Below, in pieces: positions 57,083 to 64,000 of a DNA stretch of 64,000 nucleotides (position 1 is the first letter of the stretch; the number at the start of each line of letters is the position of its first letter). This stretch comes from Arcobacter arenosus (GTDB lineage Bacteria; Campylobacterota; Campylobacteria; Campylobacterales; Arcobacteraceae), in NCBI RefSeq assembly GCF_005771535.1, contig NZ_VANU01000001.1:558001-622000 (forward strand). The letters run 5' to 3'. The position numbers and the translations under genes were made by a program. A model generated the notes under the pieces. The model was not told where the DNA came from. It did no database searches and saw nothing but the letters and a program-made list of their open reading frames with translations.

Positions 57083-57120
57083 TTAATGGATTTTTAATTT
57101 TATATTAACGACAGTTTAAC
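57083..57120 (-). promoter_or_regulatory. four direct repeats at 11-bp spacing (response-regulator box)
   Basis: TTAAT at 57083 and 57094, TTAAC at 57105 and 57116 (plus-strand reading), each exactly 11 bases from the next, just upstream of the -10 box. This is the geometry bound by OmpR/PhoB-family dimers in tandem. Confidence 0.6.
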
Positions 57121-57289
57121 AATACTTGTTTTTCTTGTATATAATATATATAAGATTTAACCATAAAATCGCACTTTCTATTTATATTTAAAAATATTAC
57201 ATATATAATAAATACAATTAATACATTAAATTTTAGCACAAAATCGACACATTAAAAAAGTAAAATTCTTAACTGTGCTATTTTTAAGT

Positions 57290-57829
57290 TTATTTTAAAT
57301 ATTCCTCAATGCCTTCTCTTATTGCCATTGCTAATTCAGTATTTAATTTAGTACCTTTTGCAACGCCATCATCATCGCTCATAAAATAAGGCTCAATTAA
57401 AATCATAGGTGCATTTGTATATCTTAAAACATATCCACCTCTATCTTCACTATCAACTGCTTTAATACCTCTATCTCTAAACTCTAAAACTTCAAGCATT
57501 TTGTTTTGAACTAAAGTAGCTAAATCTTTTCCATTTGTGGACTTATGATAATAAAGTGTTTCTGTTCCTTGAACATTTTTATTTGCACTTGAATTATGAT
57601 GAACTGAAATTATAATGTCAGGACTTGTATGGTTTATATCATTTGGTAGTTTTGCGTAACCATTTTTTCTATAAACTAAATAAGGTGTAAAATCATCATT
57701 TAAACTAAGTGCATTTTTTATCTCTTTTGCAAGTACATCATTTAAATAAAACTCATGTAAATTTAGATTCTCATTATATGCACCTTTAGACCACACGCTG
57801 TGACCTACAACAATTGCTATTCTTTTCAT
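57290..57829 (-). CDS. phage endolysin, N-acetylmuramoyl-L-alanine amidase
   Basis: A 179-aa amidase_3-type zinc enzyme without a signal peptide. Probable ligands are H10 (VVGHSV), E26 (LHEFYL) and the first His in SVHHNSS; the catalytic Glu is in LIEPYF. It cleaves the stem peptide from peptidoglycan. Entry to the periplasm needs the holin. It overlaps the outer-spanin gene by four bases and is the last gene before the prophage end. Confidence 0.9.
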   Translation of the reverse strand: MKRIAIVVGHSVWSKGAYNENLNLHEFYLNDVLAKEIKNALSLNDDFTPYLVYRKNGYAKLPNDINHTSPDIIISVHHNSSANKNVQGTETLYYHKSTNGKDLATLVQNKMLEVLEFRDRGIKAVDSEDRGGYVLRYTNAPMILIEPYFMSDDDGVAKGTKLNTELAMAIREGIEEYLK

Positions 57830-58077
57830 TTACACATCCTATTATTTCTATCTACTTGATCCTCATAAAAATCAAATACTTCATTCAGGCTATCCTTATA
57901 TGCTTTTGCAATTTCAATATTCCAATCTTCATTCAAAATTTTGATATTTGCGTTAGGTCTTTCAGTTTTATATTGTGTCACACAAATTAATTCTTTTTGA
58001 ATAACTACTTGTGGCTCTTTTTGCGAGCATCCACTAAAAACTAAAATCAACAAAATTGTTACTAGTAACAGTTTCAT
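57826..58077 (-). CDS. outer-membrane spanin lipoprotein (Rz1-like)
   Basis: An 83-aa lipoprotein with lipobox VFSGC (acylated C17). I chose ATG 58077, which has GAAAGG seven bases upstream; a start five codons earlier is open. The gene begins inside the 3' end of the inner-spanin gene in a different frame, as in lambda Rz/Rz1. It would fuse outer and inner membranes after peptidoglycan loss. Confidence 0.78.
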   Translation of the reverse strand: MKLLLVTILLILVFSGCSQKEPQVVIQKELICVTQYKTERPNANIKILNEDWNIEIAKAYKDSLNEVFDFYEDQVDRNNRMCK

Positions 58078-58372
58078 CTTTATGCCTTTCATTCAATTCT
58101 TTTAATCGTACAATTGATTTTTCTGCGTTGCTTTTAGCTTCTTTATTAGTAGCTTCTGTTTTATTTTTAATTTCAAGTTCTTTAATAGAGTATTCGTAAG
58201 CATTTATAATATCCTTTTCATTTTGTTTCATAGTTGCGATATTTAGCTTTAATTCTTTGTTTTCGATATATGTATCAACTATAAAAGATACTGCGAAATA
58301 TAAAGCAATAGCCACTAGTAAATAAGGAATATATTTTATATATTTGATATTTTTAATTAAATCCAAAATCAT
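58034..58372 (-). CDS. inner-membrane spanin (Rz-like)
   Basis: A 112-aa protein with an N-terminal TM helix (~13-33) and a long coiled-coil periplasmic part rich in Lys, Glu and Asn. Its 3' end overlaps the lipoprotein gene out of frame. Position between holin and amidase fits the i-spanin role. Confidence 0.75.
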   Translation of the reverse strand: MILDLIKNIKYIKYIPYLLVAIALYFAVSFIVDTYIENKELKLNIATMKQNEKDIINAYEYSIKELEIKNKTEATNKEAKSNAEKSIVRLKELNERHKDETVTSNNFVDFSF

Positions 58373-58717
58373 TTATTTACCTTTGAATAAATTAGAGATT
58401 TTGTCTAGTACAATATCTCCGAATCTTGCTTGTGCTACTTCTAAGATTTTATATGAAGAAACACCACACATTGAAATGACTGCATCTCTCCACCATAATT
58501 CATTCGGGATTAATCCACCAATCACAAAGCCAACATATCCACCTAAAATTATATTAATCAATAGTGAAGTCCACTTAAATGCAAAGTCATCACCGCTTCT
58601 TCTCGCCTTTGAATAGTCAAATAAGTAAGCTATAAAGCCACCAATAAATCCCAAAAATATATCTTTTAATGAGATTAAAAACTTAATTAAATATGATGTA
58701 TCTTCGGGATTTATCAT
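58373..58717 (-). CDS. probable phage holin
   Basis: A 114-aa protein with about three hydrophobic segments (~15-32, 48-68, 77-95) and a basic tail, in the standard place before spanin and endolysin genes. ISLKDIFLGFIGGFIAYL and IILGGYVGFVIGGLIP are Gly-rich membrane helices. The specific holin family is not certain. Confidence 0.7.
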   Translation of the reverse strand: MINPEDTSYLIKFLISLKDIFLGFIGGFIAYLFDYSKARRSGDDFAFKWTSLLINIILGGYVGFVIGGLIPNELWWRDAVISMCGVSSYKILEVAQARFGDIVLDKISNLFKGK

Positions 58718-58719
58718 TA

Positions 58720-58944
58720 CTACAACCTTCTCATTTCTTTATTGATTTCTCGTTGATTATCTATGTTCTTACTAGCACTTTCAATCAACTCATTAAGTTC
58801 ATCAAACTTTTTTTCTAAGTCGAGATTTACTTCTTCTTTATCTTCCTTTAAAAAAGGAATTTGTTTTCTATATATATGCAGAACTAATAGTGTTAAAGCT
58901 ATTAGAGTGATTGAAACGAATAAGTAGATTGGTAGATAATTCAT
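58720..58944 (-). CDS. small phage membrane protein with coiled coil
   Basis: A 74-aa protein: one N-terminal TM helix (~4-23) and a cytoplasmic heptad-rich part (DLEKKFDELNELIESASKNI). It shares one base with the gene before it. It resembles the small anchored coil proteins found beside holin genes, perhaps the DUF2730 kind; not proven. Confidence 0.6.
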   Translation of the reverse strand: MNYLPIYLFVSITLIALTLLVLHIYRKQIPFLKEDKEEVNLDLEKKFDELNELIESASKNIDNQREINKEMRRL

Positions 58945-59120
58945 TATGCTCCTACTTTCTCCATTAGTTCTCTTTTTATTCTTCTTTTTTCACTCAACTC
59001 ATCAACTCCATCATCTTCTAACTCAAAATCAACTTGTTTTTTAGATATGTAAAATACAATAGATACAATAGCAATAACTGCTATTGTGATAAGAGTGTAG
59101 AATATAGTTTCTAGTGTCAT
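58944..59120 (-). CDS. 58-aa phage membrane protein
   Basis: ATG 59120 to TAA 58944-58946. The sequence begins MTLETIFYTLITIAVIAIVS, one TM helix (~5-25), then an acidic stretch (DFELEDDGVDELSEK) and a basic tail. The stop and the next start share TAATG, showing coupled translation. Possibly an anti-holin or second holin; not identified. Confidence 0.6.
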   Translation of the reverse strand: MTLETIFYTLITIAVIAIVSIVFYISKKQVDFELEDDGVDELSEKRRIKRELMEKVGA

Positions 59121-59172
59121 TGTTTTAGCTTTGTACTAGATGCTTGTTTTGTTAAGTTTTTCATGATAAAGC

Positions 59173-60657
59173 TTAATCTATCAATCCACTATCTCTAAGG
59201 ATAGTTTCTAAAGCTAATACTCTTTGTGCTGTTTGCTCAGTAGTTGCAGTAGAAGTATCAAAAGAGCCTTTTAATTCTATTCCCATTCCTTCTGTTAAAC
59301 CCCCACCATTGTTCCAAGTATTAGCTTCAATTTTTTGGTATGGACTTGGTTTAATAAAGTCCCAACCAGACCATTTTGCAACTTCTAGCCCTATTAATCG
59401 ACTTCCTTCTTGAGTATAATGTACTCCATCACCATTCATATCATTGTAGGCATTTAACCGACTCTCGTCATAAGGGTCTGCAACAATTGAAGCAATGTCT
59501 ATAACATTTTCAAAGTTTTCTTTTAACCATGCGTTATAATCTGTTCTAAGTGCTTCTTTTTCTGCATCATTGTGTGCATTGTCAAATGGTGTAACAGTAA
59601 AAAATACTGGAATAAAGCCATCATTTAAAGCTTTTGTATTCATAGAATTTAAACTTGTTTGCATTTCAGCTAAAGTTCTTCCCTGTGCAATATCATTAAG
59701 ACCTCCTTGAATAATCACATACTTAGAATTTACTTTTAAAGGTGTTATATCAGTTTCCCATCTAGCATCCATTGTATCCAATCTTTGACCCCCTACTGCT
59801 CTATTAAATACATTTGTTCTAAGCTCTGCTTCGAGCCATCTTGAAACCTCTAGATTGGTTGGTAAATCACGTTGGTCTGATGCTCCAGCCATTGTAGAGT
59901 CTCCTATCATTGCAATCCCATCAGTGTAAGTAGAATCTTCAATTTTTTCTAATTGAAACCCCCCTATATAGACTTCTCTAGGGTTATGGTCAGGCTTATA
60001 CCAAGTAAAAGAAGAAGCCTCACCACTTCCTAAAGCTATTGTCGGGTCTATAATATTGTCAATAGAGTCCGAAGATAAAGCTTCTATTAAAATCCAATGT
60101 CTTCTAATTTCATTAGTGTGAAGTCTTGCACCATGTCCGTAACTGTAAGTAGCCACGACTCTTCTTTGGTAACCAAAAAAAGACTCTTTCCCTGCAAAAG
60201 AATAAAAGGACATTAAATATCTTTCCCCTGCGACTAAAGGCACATTACTACCTGCTACTACAAGTGCTCCATTGAAAGAGGTTGTGCTTACTTTAGTTAG
60301 CTTTATCCCCCCGATTTCAATATTGTCTGCTTCTTTGGTTAAACTAACTGCAACATAAATACTGTTATGTATATCTTCTGTATATTTCCAAATGTTTTTT
60401 CTAGCTCCATAATTACTAATTTCTATTTCACTAGAAGATATGTCTTTCGATACAGGAAACTTTTGATTTCTACTTATAGTTTCATCAATCTTACTAGCAC
60501 TACTCTCTAATCCTTCAATCTTGTCAAGTTCAGCACTTCTATCATGTGCTTTTTTTATCGCTTCATCTTCTTGCTGTGCTGTTAATCCATTTCCGCTTTG
60601 CCATAAATTAAAAAGTGTTCCTAAACTTCCAGTTATTTTTTCTGTTAAACTTGACAT
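59173..60657 (-). CDS. phage virion-associated SGNH/GDSL esterase
   Basis: A 494-aa protein. The N-terminal ~60 residues are a charged helix that may attach to the tail; residues ~60-230 look beta-rich. The SGNH hydrolase spans ~245-430: GDS at 252-254 (IAMIGDSTMAG), Gly in VGGQRL, Asn in QGGLNDI, and the Asp-x-x-His pair in GDGVHYTQEG. Such fibre-linked enzymes remove acetyl or other ester groups from surface polysaccharide during adsorption. AAGG-like site before the ATG is weak. Confidence 0.83.
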   Translation of the reverse strand: MSSLTEKITGSLGTLFNLWQSGNGLTAQQEDEAIKKAHDRSAELDKIEGLESSASKIDETISRNQKFPVSKDISSSEIEISNYGARKNIWKYTEDIHNSIYVAVSLTKEADNIEIGGIKLTKVSTTSFNGALVVAGSNVPLVAGERYLMSFYSFAGKESFFGYQRRVVATYSYGHGARLHTNEIRRHWILIEALSSDSIDNIIDPTIALGSGEASSFTWYKPDHNPREVYIGGFQLEKIEDSTYTDGIAMIGDSTMAGASDQRDLPTNLEVSRWLEAELRTNVFNRAVGGQRLDTMDARWETDITPLKVNSKYVIIQGGLNDIAQGRTLAEMQTSLNSMNTKALNDGFIPVFFTVTPFDNAHNDAEKEALRTDYNAWLKENFENVIDIASIVADPYDESRLNAYNDMNGDGVHYTQEGSRLIGLEVAKWSGWDFIKPSPYQKIEANTWNNGGGLTEGMGIELKGSFDTSTATTEQTAQRVLALETILRDSGLID

Positions 60658-60661
60658 ATTA

Positions 60662-60799
60662 TTACCTTTTTCTCAATCTTATATATCCATCACTAGTTAT
60701 TCTTAAATATCCATCACTTGTAAGTATGAATGAAAAAACCTTTTTGATTCTTCCAAAACTTCCCCTTAACCCTCTAAATGCGTTAAAACTGTTAAACAT
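60662..60799 (-). CDS. 45-aa phage protein with doubled TSDGY motif
   Basis: ATG 60799, preceded by AAGG nine bases before, in the gap between two virion genes. Basic protein; LTSDGYLRI and ITSDGYIRL are a tandem 8-residue repeat, like a minimal fibre or tail-peptide repeat. No family recognised. Codes for a complete frame that ends just before the SGNH gene. Confidence 0.55.
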   Translation of the reverse strand: MFNSFNAFRGLRGSFGRIKKVFSFILTSDGYLRITSDGYIRLRKR

Positions 60800-60808
60800 G
60801 GGTTAGCC

Positions 60809-61063
60809 TTATGAAGTTACACCAAGTTCGGCTGTTCCTGATTCAACCCAAACATAAACATAATCGTCAGCTTCAAAATGCACGTCTTTTTCTAATCCTT
60901 GATAAGGCATTAATGGGTGTTTACCATCGGTTGTTTTATTGATTGTTTTTTCTGTATCTGAAACAGAATACCAAATGATGCTGTTAGAATTGTTTGTAAT
61001 TTTTAAACCTGAAACTGGCACATATGTTGGAGTTGATGTTGCTGTAAATTTTGTAGTGTTCAT
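60809..61063 (-). CDS. small phage virion protein, unknown
   Basis: An 84-aa, Thr/Asn/Val-rich, probably beta-sheet protein (FTATSTPTYVPVSGLKIT; DDYVYVWVESGTAELG). Its position among tail genes fits a tail or decoration protein. AAGGAT precedes the ATG. No family recognised. Confidence 0.62.
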   Translation of the reverse strand: MNTTKFTATSTPTYVPVSGLKITNNSNSIIWYSVSDTEKTINKTTDGKHPLMPYQGLEKDVHFEADDYVYVWVESGTAELGVTS

Positions 61064-61072
61064 ATTTATCCT

Positions 61073-61282
61073 TTAAATTTCATCTTCTTCAATAGATTTT
61101 GAAGTGTGATTTTTGTCTATTTTGTTTAAGACTTTAGCTATAAAAATCTCGACCTTATTTGCTCTGTTCTCTCTGATTCTCACACCAATTTCGTGCGAGA
61201 TTGTTACATCAGGGTTTCCACCATAGATTATTGTTTTACCAAGTTGGTCGAAAGCTATTAAAATGTTCCATAATCTATTCAT
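61073..61282 (-). CDS. small conserved phage protein
   Basis: A 69-aa protein whose first half, MNRLWNILIAFDQLG then GGNPDVTISHEIG, recalls short proteins beside tail genes in many phages. It overlaps the following 179-aa gene by eight bases. Function unknown. Confidence 0.65.
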   Translation of the reverse strand: MNRLWNILIAFDQLGKTIIYGGNPDVTISHEIGVRIRENRANKVEIFIAKVLNKIDKNHTSKSIEEDEI

Positions 61283-61814
61283 CTAATAAGTCCTCTTGTG
61301 CTTGTCTTATTCCTACTAAAGTACCTATTGCACTTGCATAATTGTCTGCTTTATAGATAATCTTAGCTATAAGCTCATCTTTGGTATATTTTGTTCTGTT
61401 TTCAACAATACTATCTATTAGTGGAGTTGGAACTTTGTTATCAAGTAAATATGCTCTTGCTTCTTGTTCTTGCTTAGTCCAAGTTAATCTTTCACTTTGT
61501 GGAACACCACTTGTTAATAAAGCGACCTTCGTTTCATACTCTGAATTAATATTATTTAAGTTTATGGCAAATTGTTCTTCATCTGTATAAGTAGGATTTT
61601 CAATTTCATATTTTTTTATTTCAAATTCATCTAAAGCATATTGATAATCCTCTAAATTTCCTTTTGTCATATTAGGCTCAATTAAAACAAAGTTATTACC
61701 TTTGTGAAACTGAACTGCATCATGCTCACAAATTGTATCAATTTCTATTTCTACACCATCTATAATTACAAGATTTCCAATAATTGTCATAGTTTTAATA
61801 TCTGCAAAATTCAT
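61275..61814 (-). CDS. phage tail-fibre-assembly-like protein (DUF4376 type)
   Basis: A 179-aa protein. LLTSGVPQSERLTWTKQEQEARAYL then TPLIDSIVENRTKYTKDELIAKI matches the DUF4376-like C-terminal region common in proteins next to tail fibres. It lies two bases after the collar gene, as fibre chaperones do. Chaperone function is inferred from position. Confidence 0.75.
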   Translation of the reverse strand: MNFADIKTMTIIGNLVIIDGVEIEIDTICEHDAVQFHKGNNFVLIEPNMTKGNLEDYQYALDEFEIKKYEIENPTYTDEEQFAINLNNINSEYETKVALLTSGVPQSERLTWTKQEQEARAYLLDNKVPTPLIDSIVENRTKYTKDELIAKIIYKADNYASAIGTLVGIRQAQEDLLDE

Positions 61815-61816
61815 AA

Positions 61817-62512
61817 TTAACCTTTCATAATATATGCTAACTTCATATATGGTGGTAAATTTTTATTTGCACCATCCACACCTGCATTATCAATTGTTAC
61901 TGTATGAGAGTGGTCTCCTGCACTATTTGTATTGCTAAGAGAATAAGAATTTCCATATCCATTACTATCATATGTGTTTCCTCCAACAAAAGCGGTATGA
62001 GTATGGTTTCCTGCTGTATTTGTACTTCCTGTATGAGAGTGTTTTACAACTACTGCATCTGCACTACCACCAGTTGTTCCAATATCTGCTTCTGTTGTTG
62101 TACCCATTATAAATGTATCTGACAAATCAGGAGTACCATTTGTACCATCACATAAATACCAACCGCTAGGAATAGAAGTTATTGCTCCACTCCACATAAG
62201 AATACAACCACTTGGAACACCCTCAATAGTTAAATCTCCACTTCCCCATATTGATTGTTCATTTATAGTTTTTAAAGAATGGGTGTGATCACTATTCGAT
62301 TTTAAATCTAGTGCTTCTTGTGTTAATGTTGAAATAGGTTTCCCTAAGTCACTTGTGTTCTCAACACTATCTAAGCCTAAAGCCATTTTAACACCTTCTG
62401 GAGTTCCAGTTGTTCCAATGCTTCCACTTAAAAAATCTCGTAATGTATTTATTAGGGTGTAAAATCCACCTTTGGTTAAATTACTATCTGAAAAATCAGG
62501 TAAATTAGCCAT
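61817..62512 (-). CDS. phage tail fibre with tail-collar domain
   Basis: A 231-aa protein. The N-terminal coil connects to GSGDLTIEGVPSGCILMWSG, the usual start of a phage collar domain, then SGWYLCDGTNGTPDL and repeated HSHTG, HTHTAF and HSHTV, which coordinate iron in T4-type trimeric fibres. It overlaps the tail-tip gene by eight bases. Confidence 0.85.
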   Translation of the reverse strand: MANLPDFSDSNLTKGGFYTLINTLRDFLSGSIGTTGTPEGVKMALGLDSVENTSDLGKPISTLTQEALDLKSNSDHTHSLKTINEQSIWGSGDLTIEGVPSGCILMWSGAITSIPSGWYLCDGTNGTPDLSDTFIMGTTTEADIGTTGGSADAVVVKHSHTGSTNTAGNHTHTAFVGGNTYDSNGYGNSYSLSNTNSAGDHSHTVTIDNAGVDGANKNLPPYMKLAYIMKG

Positions 62513-64000
62513 TGTTATATCCTTTCATTAATATATCAACCAATCCAGTAGTTGCATCGCCATTGATATCATATACTTTGATTAATGCTCCGTTTGTATT
62601 TTTTATGTACTTAACTGAATAAGCATCACCGCCATCATCTTGTAAAACTCCACCTACCCATTTAACTGAATCAATATTTTCTGCTGTAACTGTTTTCCCT
62701 TCTATTGGAATTTCAACATCATCTAAAGTCTCTAATATATCTATTGCATCAATTTCAACTTTAAACTCTCTGATAATTGGTTGTGTAGGTGAATCATCAA
62801 ACTCTATTTTTATTTGATAGGGTGTGTTTGCTTTTGCTTTAAATCCACTTGTATAAACTTCCCAATCGTTTTGTGTTGCTTCTCTATAAAGATAATCGCC
62901 ACTTGGTAAATAAGCATCGTCACTATCAAAGAATAATTCATCACCAAAAGTTCTATAATAAATTGTTGGACTTCCATCCCCTTCATATATAACCTTTGCT
63001 GTTTCCCCTACATCAGGATAAAAGATACCAATAAATGACATATCCCAAGTGCTATCACCATTGTCAGTTGTTGCTACTAATTCGCCATCTATTACAGTAC
63101 CATTTGAGATAGTTCCATTAAATCCATTGTCTGCATAATCCATTGTGAATACCAAATTGTTGTATAAAGAAATTGATTGAGTGAAGATGATATTTGATGT
63201 GTTTGCACTTTCATTTCCAAAAATATCAACCGCTTTTATCATCAAAGTGTAAGTACCTTTTGTGCTTAATAATTCAGTTTGATATGGTGAAGCGGTAATT
63301 AAACTATCACTTAATGGTATTGCTGTGTTCCAATCAGGATAATCACCTAATTGATATCTAATTTCATACCCTTTAAAATCAATAGGTTTATTTGCAAGAG
63401 TGAAATTTAAAGTTTTCATTTCTTTTGTAGCACCACTAATTGTGAAAGTGCTAACATCAGGCGGTATTGTGTTATCTTGAAATACTACTTGAACAGTTTG
63501 TGTATCAACTTTAATATCGTATGTTTCACCATAGATTAAATCAGTTATTGTTGTGCTATTTTGACTTACATTTTTTAAAAATGTATATTCTGTATCTGTT
63601 GAAAGTTTGTAGTATATTGGGTAGCTTAGTTTTCTGCCAACCCAAGATACATTTAATCCAACCTCATAAGACTCTTGATTTTTGATTAAGAATGTTTGTG
63701 CTTTTAGGTTTGATACTTCGGCACTAGTTGTTGATTCTTCTACTTCTATCGTCACATCATCATCATAAACAGTTGGGTTATATTCTAATGCTGTAATTTT
63801 TTTTATAAAATCATTTGATGTTGAAAGGTTTGTAACTCTATATAAATTTGTTGCTTCTGTATCTAGTTTACCAAAAGCAAATACTACATTTTTTGCTTCA
63901 TCTGTAAGTGTTGTATCTATTGTAATAGTATTGGTTGATTCTGTCGTATCCGCTGTAAAGTTATAAGAATATATAGAATCATCTTCTAACCTTAATTGAA
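62505..64000 (-). CDS. phage tail-tip (host-specificity J-like) protein, 5' end missing
   Basis: The frame is open to the window edge, so the shorter form starting at GTG 63755 is not the true protein. Before that GTG the frame reads ITALEYNPTVYDDD, the motif that ends the core of TipJ/J proteins. A fibronectin-III-like region follows (LNFTLANKPIDFKGYEIRY, YTLMIKAVDIFGNESAN), then a C-terminal beta-rich segment that probably contacts the host surface. Confidence 0.83.
   Translation of the reverse strand, partial: QLRLEDDSIYSYNFTADTTESTNTITIDTTLTDEAKNVVFAFGKLDTEATNLYRVTNLSTSNDFIKKITALEYNPTVYDDDVTIEVEESTTSAEVSNLKAQTFLIKNQESYEVGLNVSWVGRKLSYPIYYKLSTDTEYTFLKNVSQNSTTITDLIYGETYDIKVDTQTVQVVFQDNTIPPDVSTFTISGATKEMKTLNFTLANKPIDFKGYEIRYQLGDYPDWNTAIPLSDSLITASPYQTELLSTKGTYTLMIKAVDIFGNESANTSNIIFTQSISLYNNLVFTMDYADNGFNGTISNGTVIDGELVATTDNGDSTWDMSFIGIFYPDVGETAKVIYEGDGSPTIYYRTFGDELFFDSDDAYLPSGDYLYREATQNDWEVYTSGFKAKANTPYQIKIEFDDSPTQPIIREFKVEIDAIDILETLDDVEIPIEGKTVTAENIDSVKWVGGVLQDDGGDAYSVKYIKNTNGALIKVYDINGDATTGLVDILMKGYNNG

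Larger units (their letters stand above)
57290..64000 (-). mobile_element. late end of a prophage (tail fibre and lysis modules)
   Basis: From 64,000 down to 57,290 all genes run on the minus strand and are phage late genes: tail-tip protein, fibre proteins, SGNH hydrolase, small membrane proteins, holin, spanins and endolysin. The host side begins at the CpxP-like gene (57,035), so the phage boundary lies between about 57,121 and 57,289. Integration genes, head genes and the other end lie outside the window; I cannot name the phage type or its attachment site. Confidence 0.85.

Noticed and set aside
59121-59172. 15-codon ORF (MKNLTKQASSTKLKQ) whose stop overlaps the next start
   Set aside because: The coupling is neat, but there is no ribosome site and the frame is short enough to arise by chance.
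62505-63755. 416-codon tail protein starting at GTG 63755
   Set aside because: The frame continues open to the window edge with a tail-tip motif directly before that GTG, so the gene is treated as a longer partial gene.

Overview
The window is AT-rich chromosomal DNA from a member of the Campylobacterota, most like Arcobacter or a close relative. The evidence is the gene set and order: prmA-ftsH followed by a decarboxylase-like membrane protein, an ArsS-type histidine kinase, a MagIII-type DNA glycosylase, a MutS7-type MutS with an HNH tail, and a CetB-like energy-taxis PAS protein. This assignment rests on protein recognition, not on a 16S sequence. No rRNA, tRNA or CRISPR array was seen.

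Layout. 1-7,432 is a plus-strand housekeeping block: an M24 peptidase cut by the window edge, folK, two adjacent but different mnmA genes, prs, an OmpA-like porin and lepA. 7,433-11,060 holds comF, a small periplasmic protein, and a minus-strand operon of lipoprotein, small periplasmic protein, response regulator and kinase; the two small proteins look like paralogues. 11,141-14,104 has hisH, hisA and a transporter. 14,157-32,383 is a long minus-strand stretch: MutS7-HNH, a haem-binding protein, a thioredoxin-like protein, a DUF1538 transporter with a PII-like tail, leuA, the ftsH/prmA group, rlmH, accD, metK and glmS, then suhB (32,443-33,222). At 33,281-33,478 lies a compact unannotated plus-strand transcription unit with a promoter, a 12-codon ORF, two hairpins and a terminator.

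33,484-46,971 carries a UvrD/FBH1-like helicase, groESL under a sharp sigma-70 promoter plus CIRCE operator, ispA, ybaB, panD, a thioredoxin-fold ferredoxin, a periplasmic cyclophilin, a chemotaxis cluster (MCP, PAS protein, CheW, two response regulators), xseA and ubiE. 47,004-49,519 is a tightly overlapping operon of ymdB, magIII, an orphan ParA-like ATPase and a small membrane protein. Two BCCT transporters follow on the plus strand. On the minus strand come an ArsRS-type two-component system with a Met-rich CpxP/Spy-like protein in front and a BaiN-like flavoprotein behind; the flavoprotein seems to lack a normal start codon.

57,290-64,000 is the late end of a prophage, read on the minus strand: tail-tip protein, collar fibre, fibre-assembly-like protein, small virion proteins, an SGNH esterase and a lysis cassette (holin, overlapping spanins, amidase). 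Its integrase or transposase, head genes and far end lie outside the window.

The least explained items are the 33.3-kb small transcript, the iterated start-site repeats before metK, the non-AUG start at 54,567, the four exactly phased boxes upstream of the CpxP-like operon, the 134-bp inverted-repeat element before comF, and the ParA/membrane-protein pair.
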